64,000 bases of DNA from an uncultured Pseudomonadales bacterium. GTDB taxonomy: Bacteria > Pseudomonadota > Gammaproteobacteria > Pseudomonadales > Azotimanducaceae. The notes under the pieces are model-generated. The model was given only the letters and a program-made list of their open reading frames with translations, made no database searches and was not told the DNA's origin. The DNA lies in assembly GCA_943787425.1 (NCBI GenBank), contig CALSMJ010000003.1:62001-126000 (forward strand), given 5' to 3'. This document shows, piece by piece, positions 40,306 to 50,059 of the stretch. A program made the position numbers and the translations under genes. Positions within the stretch are counted from its first letter, which is position 1, and the number at the start of each line of letters is the position of its first letter.

Positions 40306-41112
40306 CTAGCTCAGCATTTCTGTCCGAACCATTGCGGTATCCGGGGACACCCCAAACCAGATACGAAAAGCGGCTGCCGCTTGTTCAATTAACATCCCGA
40401 ATCCGTCTGCGCGATGCGCCGCCCCCAAGCCTGACGCCCATTGCAAAAAGGGGGTTTCTGAATCGCTATAGCTGAGATCGTAACAAAATGAATTGGCCCC
40501 AATGATCCGACTGGGCAGATCTGGCGCACTGCCATTTAGACCCGCTGAACTTGCATTAATAATCAGATCGTATTGCGTGTCTAACTGCTCAAGCGTTTTC
40601 GCTGCAAGCCGTGAGCTCGGCGCCAAACGAATAAGTTGCTCCGCTCGCTGGGGCGTGCGGTTCCAAACATGCAGCGTCTTGGGCGCTTCTCGGAGCAACG
40701 CCGGAACCACGCCCTGAGCCGCGCCGCCAGCACCAATCAAGAGCACGCTCCGGTCTTGAATCGTTTGCTGAAGGTGGTCCTTGAGATCCGTAATCAAGCC
40801 CAGGGCATCCGTGTTGTAGCCATAAACCGCGCCACTTGCGGCGAAATCTAACGTATTAATGACCCCCAGCCCGATCGCATCGCCTTTGACCTCGTCACAG
40901 AGCGCCAGAGCTTGAGATTTAAACGGTACCGTAATATTGCAACCGCGGGCGCCCTGACGGATTAATTCGCCAACCGCCAGAGCAAGACCACCTTCTGGCA
41001 CCAAGACTTTCTGATAGGTCAGCGCAATCCCGAATTGCCGCGCAAACAAACCATGGATCTCAGGGGATCGACTGTGCGCGATCGGGTTGCCCAACACGGC
41101 AAGCTTAATCAT
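40306..41112 (-). CDS. aroE: Shikimate dehydrogenase
   Basis: 268 residues. Substrate site NPIAHSRSP near the N-terminus, catalytic Lys in NITVPFKSQAL, NADP site GAGGAAQGV and NTDALGLI. Reduces 3-dehydroshikimate. Start overlaps the tsaC stop by 4 bases, forming purE-tsaC-aroE. Confidence 0.96.
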   Translation of the reverse strand: MIKLAVLGNPIAHSRSPEIHGLFARQFGIALTYQKVLVPEGGLALAVGELIRQGARGCNITVPFKSQALALCDEVKGDAIGLGVINTLDFAASGAVYGYNTDALGLITDLKDHLQQTIQDRSVLLIGAGGAAQGVVPALLREAPKTLHVWNRTPQRAEQLIRLAPSSRLAAKTLEQLDTQYDLIINASSAGLNGSAPDLPSRIIGANSFCYDLSYSDSETPFLQWASGLGAAHRADGFGMLIEQAAAAFRIWFGVSPDTAMVRTEMLS

Positions 41113-41678
41113 CTCGCCGCCTGGGGCCGAAGCACTTGCCCAGTCGCCAAATCGATGATTTCACTCGGACCGTTCTGACCACCCAGCGATCCAGGGACGA
41201 TAAAGTCGACTTCGGAGGCAAACTGCTCAACAACCTCTGCTTCAGTTAACGCTGCCGGCTCCCCGGATCGATTCGCTGAAGTCGAAACAAGTGGCCCCCC
41301 TAGCATTTGACACAAAGACTGCACAACTGGGTGCGCAGAGACCCGCAAGGCAATCGTTGTGTGATCGCCCCGTATAAAACCCGGACTCACGCCCTGATCG
41401 GGCACCAAGAAGGTCACCGGGCCCGGCCAGGACTGATTTAAACGCTGAATTTGATCCCGATTCAGACCCGCTAAATAGGGCGCGAACTGATCAATCGACC
41501 GGGCCACCAGTATCAGGCCCTGTTTTACCGACCGCCGCTTAATGCGCAAAACGCGCATGACAGCTTGCTCAGAAGAGGGCGAACAGCCCAAACCCCAGAC
41601 CCCTTCCGTGGGATAGGCGATCACTGCGCCCGATAAAAGCGCTTGCCGATCACAACCCCCGATCTGAGCGCGTCTCAA
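41109..41678 (-). CDS. tsaC: Threonylcarbamoyl-AMP synthase
   Basis: 189 residues, YrdC/Sua5 family without the Sua5 extension. VIAYPTEGVWGLGC, KRRSVKQGLILV and STSANRSGEPA are the ATP/threonine-binding motifs. Makes the t6A37 precursor of tRNAs. Overlaps purE and aroE by 4 bases each. Confidence 0.95.
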   Translation of the reverse strand: MRRAQIGGCDRQALLSGAVIAYPTEGVWGLGCSPSSEQAVMRVLRIKRRSVKQGLILVARSIDQFAPYLAGLNRDQIQRLNQSWPGPVTFLVPDQGVSPGFIRGDHTTIALRVSAHPVVQSLCQMLGGPLVSTSANRSGEPAALTEAEVVEQFASEVDFIVPGSLGGQNGPSEIIDLATGQVLRPQAAR

Positions 41679-42178
41679 AGGTAGCGTTGCCCAATGGCTT
41701 CAGATTTTTCGATAATTGCCTGAGCATTCTCAAGTCGCTCACGCTTGAGGGCCTCGGCGAGACTTGGATCCGATAACGCCATCATTTGTACCGCTAAATA
41801 ACCGGCATTTTTTGCACCCGCTTTACCAATTGCGACGGCCGCAACGGGAATGCCGCCCGGCATTTGCACGGTTGACAATAACGCATCAAAGCCCTGCAGG
41901 GGCCCTGCATCAATGGGCACGCCGATGACAGGCCGAGTGGTTTGCGCCGCTATCGCGCCCGCCAAGTGAGCCGCCATGCCGGCGCCTGCGATAAAGGCCT
42001 GACAACCCCGCGCCTCAGCACTTTGAACATAAGCCTGAGTTTCAGCCGGTGTACGATGTGCAGAAGTTACCTTGACCTCAAGGGCAACACCAAACCGCCT
42101 GAGAATCTCAACCGCCGCGTCCATTACCGGCAGATCAGAGTCCGAGCCCATTAAAATCGCTACAAATTTCGTTTCCAT
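41675..42178 (-). CDS. purE: N5-carboxyaminoimidazole ribonucleotide mutase
   Basis: 167 residues, class I Pur[23 protein letters not shown] and [10 protein letters not shown] with the catalytic His. Purine synthesis. No purK lies beside it in the window. Confidence 0.95.
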   Translation of the reverse strand: METKFVAILMGSDSDLPVMDAAVEILRRFGVALEVKVTSAHRTPAETQAYVQSAEARGCQAFIAGAGMAAHLAGAIAAQTTRPVIGVPIDAGPLQGFDALLSTVQMPGGIPVAAVAIGKAGAKNAGYLAVQMMALSDPSLAEALKRERLENAQAIIEKSEAIGQRYL

Positions 42179-42254
42179 GCGTTATCTCCAACTGTCGAGC
42201 CCGTGATTATAAGCATTCCTTTATCAATCGGCACGTAAGACGCGGCAAAAACGT

Positions 42255-42291
42255 ATCAGCGGGTATCAAAAACCTAAAATCAGCGGGTATC
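42255..42291. repeat. 13-bp direct repeat upstream of purE
   Basis: ATCAGCGGGTATC at 42255-42267 and 42279-42291, 24 bases apart and separated by AAAAACCTAAA. It lies in the 139-base gap between dprA and purE. Confidence 0.5.
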
Positions 42292-42317
42292 GCAACGGGG
42301 CTCCGGCCAAACAACGT

Positions 42318-43259
42318 CTACTTCCTATGCGCTCTGAGTTGGTACTGCGTCCCAAGGTGCTCAATACGGCCTGAAAGTTCGAGCTCGGCCAGCGCCGTTA
42401 CCAAGCAATCCATTGTTCCATCAAAGTTGACGAGCAACTCCGAAAAGACCATGGGACCCGCCGTTAGCAACGCCAGCAGCGCTTGATGGTTATCCTGAAC
42501 AACCTGCGCCGCAGATGGGTCGCTCGTCAGTCCGGCTTCTTTCAAAGCCTGAACGTGTCCGAAGAGTTGGGGCATTTCCCGGTACAAGTCTGTAATCGAA
42601 TCCATTAGATGCGCGCCATCGCGGATTAACTCATGGCACCCTGAAGCCGCGCCAGCCACCACCGGGCCCGGCACCGCAAACACCTCCCGGCCTTGCGCAA
42701 GGGCCGATTTGGCTGAAATTAAAGAGCCACTGCGCGTTCGAGCTTCGACGACGATCAGGGCGTCGCACAAGCCCGTTATGATTCGATTGCGGGCTGGGAA
42801 GTGATACGGCTTCGGACCCGTGCCATCCGGATATTCCGAAACCAGTAAGCCGTCTTGCACAATCTCCTGATACAACATTTGGTTTTGCTTGGGGTAAACC
42901 ACATCACAGCCCTGACCCAAAACAGCAATGGTTTGACCGCCAACCGCTAAGGCCCCGCGATGACTCGCCGCATCAATACCCCGAGCGAGGCCGCTCACAA
43001 CAACAAACCCAAGCGCCGCTAATTGCCCAGCCAGTTGCTCTGCAAACTGCAGCCCATGCCAAGAGGCCGCTCGGCTACCAACCATCGCAATCTTTGGCCC
43101 ATGACGAATATCCAATTGGCCGACACAATATAACTGCGATGGCGGGCTCGGAATCGCCCTGAGACAACGCGGAAATCGATCGCTTTTTAACCGTCGTGTA
43201 GGTGGTTTTAAAAAAGACATTAAAGGCATCATCGACGGGCATGTGTCTGCAATGCTCAA
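42318..43259 (-). CDS. dprA: DNA processing protein DprA, short form
   Basis: 313 residues. Extended Rossmann fold: VGSRAASWHGLQFA, SGLARGIDAASHRGAL, PARNRIITGLCDALIVVEA, SGSLISAKSALAQGREVFAVPG, then the C-terminal DprA winged-helix region. The usual N-terminal SAM/HhH domain (about 60-70 residues) is absent: the protein begins just before the LRAI...LYCVG segment, and only 63 bases separate it from the LysM gene. It loads RecA on incoming ssDNA in transformation; comM elsewhere fits. Confidence 0.9.
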   Translation of the reverse strand: MSIADTCPSMMPLMSFLKPPTRRLKSDRFPRCLRAIPSPPSQLYCVGQLDIRHGPKIAMVGSRAASWHGLQFAEQLAGQLAALGFVVVSGLARGIDAASHRGALAVGGQTIAVLGQGCDVVYPKQNQMLYQEIVQDGLLVSEYPDGTGPKPYHFPARNRIITGLCDALIVVEARTRSGSLISAKSALAQGREVFAVPGPVVAGAASGCHELIRDGAHLMDSITDLYREMPQLFGHVQALKEAGLTSDPSAAQVVQDNHQALLALLTAGPMVFSELLVNFDGTMDCLVTALAELELSGRIEHLGTQYQLRAHRK

Positions 43260-43322
43260 AATGTTAACGACGAATCAGGCGCCTGCAGAGGGCGAATCGC
43301 CAGCCGCTTTTAGACCTAAGAC

Positions 43323-44375
43323 CTAGGGGCTTTGTGCGAGAAATCCAATTTTCACAGCAGCGGTTGCTTTCAGGACTAGCGCGTAGGCAATTTGATCCAA
43401 CGTTTGGTAAACCAAGAGCTGTCCAACCCTTTGATCCGGCAAGGTCACAGCCTTGCCGGTCACCGGATCCTTCACAACCTCTCCGGGACTGGCAACGGAA
43501 AGCAGATCGCCGACCGCCAACCCATCGGTCAATCCAAGATCGATGGCGACAACGGAATGCGCAGCGGCAATGGTTCCGTCCGACCTCAGGCCAATAATTT
43601 GTCCTGACACGGCGCTTTTTGGCGGTTGCGGAAACAACGTCGCATCAAGATCGAGGCCTTCAGCAGCCATAAGGCGGTCGCCGGGCGTGACCTCTTCGGT
43701 AACGGCTGTGATTTTCAGTGTCGCAAGGCCAGCTTGCTCAGATAGTAGTCTGGCGCGACCCACTTCCTGGGCTTCAAGGCCGATCATCGCGCCCGTCACC
43801 GGATCCAAATAGGGCTGGCCAGGTTGATAAATCGTATACGAGGACATGCCTGGTGTCAGCGCGCCCTTCACATAAAACTGATCTCCAGTTTTTAATAACG
43901 TTTTACCGTCAATACCCGCAAGAATGTACGGCAGCCGGTCGAAATCTGCTGCATCGACAATTTTTACTTTTGCCAACCAGGCTTCGATTTGATCAAGCGC
44001 CAAAGCGGGAATCGCCCCGCCAGCATTCGTTCTTCGAATGCTTGGAACCCGCTTGACCGAGGCGGAATCAACGCGGTCCCCACGTTGCAACCTTAAACGA
44101 GGCTGCCCATCGACCATCACCAAAAAAATCTCGTCGCCCGGATAAATCAGATGCGGGTTGGCAATGTCGCTATTCAGTGCCCAGATTTGGGGCCACTGCC
44201 AAGCCTCTTCCAAATAAACCGAGGCAATGTCCCAAAGCGTGTCGCCCCGCTTAACGATATATCGCTCAGGCGCATCTGCTTTCATCTCCATCGCCTGCAG
44301 CGAAGCGAGCGGGCCAAACAGTGTCAGACAAACAAGGAGCAATGAGGCGCCAGTGACCGTGCGAACTGTGAACAT
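43323..44375 (-). CDS. Exported LysM-domain protein
   Basis: 350 residues. Signal peptide (about 1-28, SLQAME), LysM domain (about 38-86, YIVKRGDTLWDIASVYL to YPGDEIFLV), then a long beta-rich region of unknown fold. LysM binds peptidoglycan. It lies between dprA and def as in Pseudomonas. Divergent from def. Confidence 0.88.
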   Translation of the reverse strand: MFTVRTVTGASLLLVCLTLFGPLASLQAMEMKADAPERYIVKRGDTLWDIASVYLEEAWQWPQIWALNSDIANPHLIYPGDEIFLVMVDGQPRLRLQRGDRVDSASVKRVPSIRRTNAGGAIPALALDQIEAWLAKVKIVDAADFDRLPYILAGIDGKTLLKTGDQFYVKGALTPGMSSYTIYQPGQPYLDPVTGAMIGLEAQEVGRARLLSEQAGLATLKITAVTEEVTPGDRLMAAEGLDLDATLFPQPPKSAVSGQIIGLRSDGTIAAAHSVVAIDLGLTDGLAVGDLLSVASPGEVVKDPVTGKAVTLPDQRVGQLLVYQTLDQIAYALVLKATAAVKIGFLAQSP

Positions 44376-44514
44376 ATGCGATTTCCTTTTGTAATTCGCG
44401 GTACAATTTACGCCAAACGCGAACCAAGCTGATTAATCAGAGAATTGCGATATCATAACGTGCAATTAAGCCACTCGATATTAGAACTCCCAACAAAATA
44501 ACACTGATCGATCT

Positions 44515-45027
44515 ATGACAACACCGCTTTTGACCATTTTGGAATTCCCGGATGTACGGCTTCGGACAAAGGCTGCAACCATTCAAACGGTGACCCGCGA
44601 CATCGCGGCACTCGCCGACCAGATGCTTGCTACCATGTACCATGCGCCAGGAATCGGCTTGGCCGCGACGCAAGTGAACGTGCATCAAAGACTGATCGTT
44701 TGTGACGTTTCAGAAGACCATCAATCGCCTCTTATCTTTATCAATCCCAGGTTAATTGAAGGCGTTGGCAGCATTGAAACACAAGAAGGCTGTTTGTCCG
44801 TGCCAGGATTCTACGAGAGCGTCTTTCGTCACGAGAAAATTTTGGTTGAGGCGCTCGATCGAGACGGGGAAGTCTTTCAACTTGAGGCCGATGGCTTATT
44901 GGCCATTTGCATTCAGCATGAAATGGATCACCTCGACGGCAAGCTCTTTGTTGATTACTTATCTCCCGCCAAACGGCAATTACTCAGGAAAAAACTGTTG
45001 AAGCAACAAAAGCTGCAGCGACAATGA
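44515..45027 (+). CDS. def: Peptide deformylase
   Basis: 170 residues. The three metal-site motifs are [15 protein letters not shown] and QHEMDHLDG. Removes formyl from nascent N-termini. Overlaps fmt by 4 bases; paired enzymes of the formyl cycle. Confidence 0.97.
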   Translation: MTTPLLTILEFPDVRLRTKAATIQTVTRDIAALADQMLATMYHAPGIGLAATQVNVHQRLIVCDVSEDHQSPLIFINPRLIEGVGSIETQEGCLSVPGFYESVFRHEKILVEALDRDGEVFQLEADGLLAICIQHEMDHLDGKLFVDYLSPAKRQLLRKKLLKQQKLQRQ

Positions 45028-45974
45028 TGCGCGTGCTGTTTGCTGGGACGCCAGCGTTTGCAGTCGAACACCTGCAGGGCTTAATCGCGCATCCAGATAT
45101 TGACGTCGTCGCGGTTGTGACCCAACCCGATCGACCGGGCAAGCGCGGCAAAACGCTCATCGCCTCACCGGTTAAACGCTGCGCGCTTCAAGAAAACCTT
45201 ACTTTGCTGCAGCCCAAGCGGCTTCAAGCCAAACACTTGGTGGGGTTCTCTTTCGATCTCTTGATCGTTGTTGCCTATGGTCAAATTTTGAAACCCGACG
45301 TTCTGGCGCTACCGCGCATTGCCCCAATCAACGTTCACGCATCACTGCTTCCGCGTTGGCGCGGCGCAGCACCCGTGCAGCGAGCTATTTTGGCCGGCGA
45401 CCAAACGACCGGTGTGACCATCATGAAGATGGCAGAGGGCTTGGATACCGGACCGATCATTCGCGTCCAGTCATGCGCCATCGACGCGAGTGAAACCAGT
45501 GACACCTTGTTCACAAAACTCGCATGCTTGGGCCGAGAAACCCTTCTTCAGGCTGTGGAGACAATTGCTGAGACTGGTTTGGTTGCCGAGCCACAACCGG
45601 AAACCGGCGTGACTTATGCGCACAAAATTTTAAAAGCCGACGCAAAAATCGACTGGTCTATGAGCAGTGCACACATCTGCCAACACATCAGGGCGTTCGT
45701 TCCGGACCCGATCGCGTTTACGATGCAAGGCGAAACGCGGTTTCGATGTTACGACGCTGTGGTTGCACCACAGCAACTCAACAACGCAGCACCACCGCCA
45801 GCGCCCGGCACCATCCTTGAGCGATCGAAGGCCGGGATACGCGTGCAGTGCGGTGAAGGCCAGCTTTATATTACCCAACTACAATCACCAACGGGAAAGG
45901 GCTCGATCGTCCAGGGCTCGAACTTGAAAAACCTACAAACAACCCTGCTTGACCCGGGCGAGCGGTTCGAATAG
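45024..45974 (+). CDS. fmt: Methionyl-tRNA formyltransferase
   Basis: 316 residues. N-terminal formyltransferase domain with [20 protein letters not shown] (catalytic Asn/His) and [11 protein letters not shown], and the C-terminal tRNA-binding OB-like domain. An in-frame second ATG follows the first. Stop directly abuts the rsmB start. Confidence 0.97.
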   Translation: MMRVLFAGTPAFAVEHLQGLIAHPDIDVVAVVTQPDRPGKRGKTLIASPVKRCALQENLTLLQPKRLQAKHLVGFSFDLLIVVAYGQILKPDVLALPRIAPINVHASLLPRWRGAAPVQRAILAGDQTTGVTIMKMAEGLDTGPIIRVQSCAIDASETSDTLFTKLACLGRETLLQAVETIAETGLVAEPQPETGVTYAHKILKADAKIDWSMSSAHICQHIRAFVPDPIAFTMQGETRFRCYDAVVAPQQLNNAAPPPAPGTILERSKAGIRVQCGEGQLYITQLQSPTGKGSIVQGSNLKNLQTTLLDPGERFE

Positions 45975-46394
45975 ATGCGCGATTTTATCAATGAAGTGAC
46001 GGTGCTCTCGCAAACAGTCCTTCATGGGCGTGCTTACAATGGGCAAGCGCTCGACCCCCTGGGCCGGTTTCTGGTTCAAACCACGTTACGGCACTATTTC
46101 TGGCTTGATAGCGTGGTGCAAACAATCTTGGACAAGCCTCTGCAAACAAAACATCAAGACCTAAGGCTTTTACTGATCTTGGGCATCAGCGCCACAGAGT
46201 TCTTGAATCAGCCCGTTTATACCAGTGTCAACGCTGCCGTTGAGACCACCAAACGGCTGAAAAAACCTTGGGCTAAAGGCCTGGTCAACGCAACCCTTAG
46301 AAGCTTCCAAAGAACTCGGCAGACCGTCATCCATGAAATACAGCAGCAAGGTCGCGCTGACAAACCATCCGCTGTGGATACTCGATCGCATTGA
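45975..46394 (+). CDS. rsmB: RsmB N-terminal part (NusB-like domain), separated by frameshift
   Basis: 139 residues matching the NusB-like RNA-binding domain of RsmB (LRLLLILGISATEFL, VNAAVETTKRLKKPWAKGLVNATLRSFQR). After about residue 130 the reading leaves the family pattern and stops at 46394, while the continuation is one base forward in another frame (HPLWILDRIEADWPGQ). ATG directly follows the fmt TAG. It is the 5' half of one rsmB gene, broken by a single-base +1 shift near 46345-46365, either real or a sequence error. Confidence 0.85.
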   Translation: MRDFINEVTVLSQTVLHGRAYNGQALDPLGRFLVQTTLRHYFWLDSVVQTILDKPLQTKHQDLRLLLILGISATEFLNQPVYTSVNAAVETTKRLKKPWAKGLVNATLRSFQRTRQTVIHEIQQQGRADKPSAVDTRSH

Positions 46395-47238
46395 GGCCGA
46401 CTGGCCAGGCCAAAAAGCGGACATCATCGCCGCCAACAATGAGCCTGCACCAATGATATTGAGGGTGAATGCCGGCAAACACACGCGTGCCGATTATCAA
46501 AGCCTGCTGGCTGCCAGGGATCTCATCTCGACACGCTGCGACCTAAGCCCGCACGGGTTGATTCTGGATCGAGCGGTCGCAGTCGGTGACTTGCCGGGTT
46601 TTGAGGAAGGCTGGGTGAGTGTGCAAGATTCTGGCGCCCAACTGGCAGCTCAACTATTACAACCCAAACCCTTTGACCGCGTTTTAGACGCTTGTAGTGC
46701 GCCTGGCAGTAAAAGCTGTCATTTATTGGAGCTCGAGCCAACCCTCGATTTGGTTTCGGTTGATATTGATGCAGACCGCCTCACCCGCGTTTCAGACAAC
46801 TTTACGCGATTGGGCGTCAGCGGCGATCTTCGCTGCCTTGATCTGACAAAGCCCCAACCGGCGCTCGGTGCCTTTGATAAGATCCTCCTTGACAGCCCCT
46901 GTTCAGCAAGCGGCGTCATTCGTCGACATCCAGACATTAAGCTCCTTCGGAGACCAGAGGATTTGGCCGCGCTCATCGAAACCCAAAGGCAGCTGCTTAC
47001 CCAATGCTGGTCACGCCTGCGTCCTGGCGGATGCCTTATGTACGTCACGTGTTCAATCTTTCGCGATGAAAATGAGGACAATCTTGAGTGGTTTTTAGCC
47101 CATCATAATGATGTTGAAACGCTAGCATTACCGACCGTTGGCGTTCCAAGAACAATCGGCGTACAGTTGCTGCCAACGAAGGGCGCGCACGATGGCTTTT
47201 ATTACGCGCTCATCAGAAAAGTGAGTCCCGGATTATGA
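46333..47238 (+). CDS. rsmB: RsmB C-terminal part, 16S rRNA m5C967 methyltransferase domain
   Basis: 301 residues starting at an in-frame ATG inside the first part, without an evident ribosome site. SAM site DACSAPGSKSCHLLEL, DSPCSASGVIRRHPDIK with the motif IV Cys, and the catalytic Cys in VTCSIF. Joined with the upstream part by +1 it would give a normal RsmB of about 420 residues. The methyltransferase core is intact, so a separate product could still fold, but loss of the fused RNA-binding domain would be unusual. Ends 4 bases into trkA. Confidence 0.88.
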   Translation: MKYSSKVALTNHPLWILDRIEADWPGQKADIIAANNEPAPMILRVNAGKHTRADYQSLLAARDLISTRCDLSPHGLILDRAVAVGDLPGFEEGWVSVQDSGAQLAAQLLQPKPFDRVLDACSAPGSKSCHLLELEPTLDLVSVDIDADRLTRVSDNFTRLGVSGDLRCLDLTKPQPALGAFDKILLDSPCSASGVIRRHPDIKLLRRPEDLAALIETQRQLLTQCWSRLRPGGCLMYVTCSIFRDENEDNLEWFLAHHNDVETLALPTVGVPRTIGVQLLPTKGAHDGFYYALIRKVSPGL

Positions 47239-48608
47239 AGATTATTATCTTGGGCGCAGGTCAGGTCGGCGCGAGCTTGGCTCAAAACCTGGTCAAAGAG
47301 GCGAGCGATATCACCGTCGTCGATACGGATCCCGAAAAGCTCCGAGAGCTTCAAGATCGGTACGATATTCAAACCATATGCGGTCAAGCGTCGCACCCGC
47401 CTGTACTCAAGCAAGCGGGCGCCGAAGATGCCGATATGCTCATCGCCGTCACAAACTCTGATGAAATCAATATGGTTGCGTGCCAAGTGGCCTATACCGC
47501 ATTTCACACACCCACTAAAATTGCTCGAATTCGCAGCCGAGCATACCTCACTGGTGGCGGCATTTTTCGGGACGACGCCATGCCGGTTGATCATATCGTC
47601 AATCCAGAAGAAATTATTACCCACGATATAAAACGTCTCATTGACAACCCCGGCGCTTTGCAAGTTATGGACTTTGCGAGCGGTCAGGTGAAATTAGTTG
47701 GCCTAAGAATCGAGGCAGACAGTCCTCTTGTAAACCAAGCCCTCAAAACCATCCGCACGCTACTGCCTCAAGCCGATACCCGGGTTGCAGCCATCTTTCG
47801 AGGCGATCGACCCATCGTGCCAGAGGGTGAAACCGTTATAGCGGCGAACGACGAAGTGTTTTTCATTGCGGCCGCCGAAAATATCCAGAGCATTATGAAC
47901 GAGCTTCGACAACATGAGCGGCCCAATCGGCGCATCATTATTGCTGGCGGCGGACATATCGGCGAAAACTTAGCGATCCAGCTCGAAAGTCGGTATGGCG
48001 TTCGAATTATTGAGCAAAACCGCAACCGGTGTTTTGCGCTATCAGAATCCCTAGAACGCAGCATCGTGCTGCATGGCAATGCCTCCGACCGAGAGTTGTT
48101 GATTGAGGAGAACATTGAAGACACGGACGTTTTTTGCGCGATCACCAACGATGATGAAGCCAATATCATGTCCTCGATGTTGGCGAAGAGCTTGGGCGCG
48201 GGGAAAGTGTTAACGCTGATTAACAATCCGGCTTATGTCGACCTCATCGAGGGCCAAGACATTGACATCGCCATATCACCGCAATTAGCAACCCTTGGCG
48301 CCATTTTGACCCACGTTCGGCGCGGTGATGTCGTACGAGTACACCCCCTTCGGCGAGGCGCTGCCGAAGCCATTGAAGCCATCGCGCATGGCGATCAACA
48401 AACCTCTAAAGTGATCGGAAGAACCTTGGGCGAATTAAAACTGCCTCGTGGAACCAGCGTCGGCGCGCTGGTCAGAGGCGATCAGGTCATCATTGCCCAC
48501 GATAACGTCGTCGTTGAAGCCGACGACCATTTTATCCTCTTTCTCGTCGACAAAAGCCGTTTGAGGGAAGTCGAGGCGCTTTTCCAGGCGCCAGTGAGTT
48601 TTTTTTAG
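47235..48608 (+). CDS. trkA: Trk potassium uptake regulatory subunit TrkA
   Basis: 457 residues with two RCK units: NAD-binding turns GAGQVGASLA (about 6-15) and GGGHIGENLA (about 236-245), each followed by an RCK-C domain. Peripheral regulator of TrkH. Overlaps rsmB by ATGA and is followed by trkH after 2 bases. Confidence 0.97.
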   Translation: MKIIILGAGQVGASLAQNLVKEASDITVVDTDPEKLRELQDRYDIQTICGQASHPPVLKQAGAEDADMLIAVTNSDEINMVACQVAYTAFHTPTKIARIRSRAYLTGGGIFRDDAMPVDHIVNPEEIITHDIKRLIDNPGALQVMDFASGQVKLVGLRIEADSPLVNQALKTIRTLLPQADTRVAAIFRGDRPIVPEGETVIAANDEVFFIAAAENIQSIMNELRQHERPNRRIIIAGGGHIGENLAIQLESRYGVRIIEQNRNRCFALSESLERSIVLHGNASDRELLIEENIEDTDVFCAITNDDEANIMSSMLAKSLGAGKVLTLINNPAYVDLIEGQDIDIAISPQLATLGAILTHVRRGDVVRVHPLRRGAAEAIEAIAHGDQQTSKVIGRTLGELKLPRGTSVGALVRGDQVIIAHDNVVVEADDHFILFLVDKSRLREVEALFQAPVSFF

Positions 48609-48610
48609 TC

Positions 48611-50056
48611 GTGCGCCTGGGCGTTACCTTTCGAATTGTTGGTGGGCTGCTCATGTTTTTCAGCGCGACCATGCTGCCGCCGCTGTTCGTCTCGGTTTTT
48701 TATCAAGATGGCGCCCACGCAATTTTTATCAAAGCGGCCGTCGTTATTTTTGCAAGCGGCTTTAGCCTTTGGTTACTGTTTCGACATTTCACCGAGGCGC
48801 TTCGTACAAAAGACGGGTTTTTAGTCACTGTGCTCTGTTACATCACGCTTGGCTGCTTCAGTGCGCTGCCGTTTGCGGACTCGCCCAACACCGCTTTAAC
48901 ACTGGCCGACGCCTTATTTGAGTCCTTCTCAGGGTTAACCACCACTGGCGCCACCGTCATCATCGGCCTAGAGTCACTCCCCCAGTCGCTCTTATATTAT
49001 CGTCAACAGCTGCAATGGCTGGGCGGCATGGGTATCATCGTTTTGGCGGTTGCCGTTCTCCCCATGCTGGGCATTGGCGGCATGCAGTTGTATCGAACGG
49101 AAACGCCCGGCCCAGTAAAAGATAGTAAACTCACGCCGCGTATCAAACAGACTGCCATGGCGCTGTGGTCAATCTATCTGTCTTTAACGATCGCCTGCTG
49201 CGCCGCCTATTGGATCGCTGGAATGAGTTTTTTCCAAGCGCTCTGCCACAGTTTTTCAACCGTTGCGATCGGCGGGTTTTCAACCTTTGATGCCAGCTTA
49301 GGCCACTTTAATTCGCCAGCAATTGAAATCGTTGCCATCGTTTTCATGCTGTTGTCCTCTTTAAATTTTGCGCTGCATTTCTTTTGCTATCGCGACCGTT
49401 CGCTTCGCGCTTACTGGCGAGATGAAGAGGTGCGCAGTTTCTTTATTTTTATCTTGATCGCCATTTTTATCGCCACCCTAATTCTCTCTGGATCCAGCGA
49501 TGACGGCTGGCAGAGTTTCAGACTCGCTGCTTTTCACGTGGTTTCGATGCTCACAACAACCGGATTTGTGACCGATAACTTTGCAGACTGGCCCAACATC
49601 GTGCCTTACTTGCTGATCTTAGGCGCCTTCGTTGGCGCATGTGCCGGCTCGACCGGTGGTGGCTTGAAGGTGATTCGCGTGCTGTTGTTGTATAAACAAG
49701 GCTTACGGGAAATTCATCGCCTGATTCATCCAAATGCCATTTTCCCAATTAAAATCAGTCATCGGGTGATGACAGACAATGTGATGGAAGCCGTCTGGGG
49801 CTTCTGCTCGATTTACGTTTTTGTGTTTGTTTTGCTCTTATTGGTCTTGTTGGGCACTGGCGCCGACTTTTTGACCGCTTTCTCATCTGTTGCCGCGGCA
49901 TTAAATAACTTAGGGCCTGGGCTTGGCAGCGTTGCCGAAAATTACGCGAGCCTTACAGATCCCGCAAAAGGCGCAATGGTGGTTGGTATGGTTCTAGGAC
50001 GGCTCGAAATTTTCACGATCCTCGTTCTGTTCACCGGTATGTATTGGCGGAAGTAA
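48611..50056 (+). CDS. trkH: Trk potassium channel subunit TrkH
   Basis: 481 residues, polytopic, four pore-loop repeats with selectivity segments such as SGLTTTGATV, STVAIGGFS, TTTGFVT and SVAAALNNLGPGLG. GTG start two bases after trkA. Potassium uptake with TrkA. Confidence 0.95.
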   Translation: MRLGVTFRIVGGLLMFFSATMLPPLFVSVFYQDGAHAIFIKAAVVIFASGFSLWLLFRHFTEALRTKDGFLVTVLCYITLGCFSALPFADSPNTALTLADALFESFSGLTTTGATVIIGLESLPQSLLYYRQQLQWLGGMGIIVLAVAVLPMLGIGGMQLYRTETPGPVKDSKLTPRIKQTAMALWSIYLSLTIACCAAYWIAGMSFFQALCHSFSTVAIGGFSTFDASLGHFNSPAIEIVAIVFMLLSSLNFALHFFCYRDRSLRAYWRDEEVRSFFIFILIAIFIATLILSGSSDDGWQSFRLAAFHVVSMLTTTGFVTDNFADWPNIVPYLLILGAFVGACAGSTGGGLKVIRVLLLYKQGLREIHRLIHPNAIFPIKISHRVMTDNVMEAVWGFCSIYVFVFVLLLLVLLGTGADFLTAFSSVAAALNNLGPGLGSVAENYASLTDPAKGAMVVGMVLGRLEIFTILVLFTGMYWRK

Positions 50057-50059
50057 CCT

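Noticed and set aside
42318..43322. Frameshift hiding a full-length dprA N-terminus
   Set aside because: Only 63 bases separate dprA from the intact LysM gene, so the missing domain cannot be encoded there.
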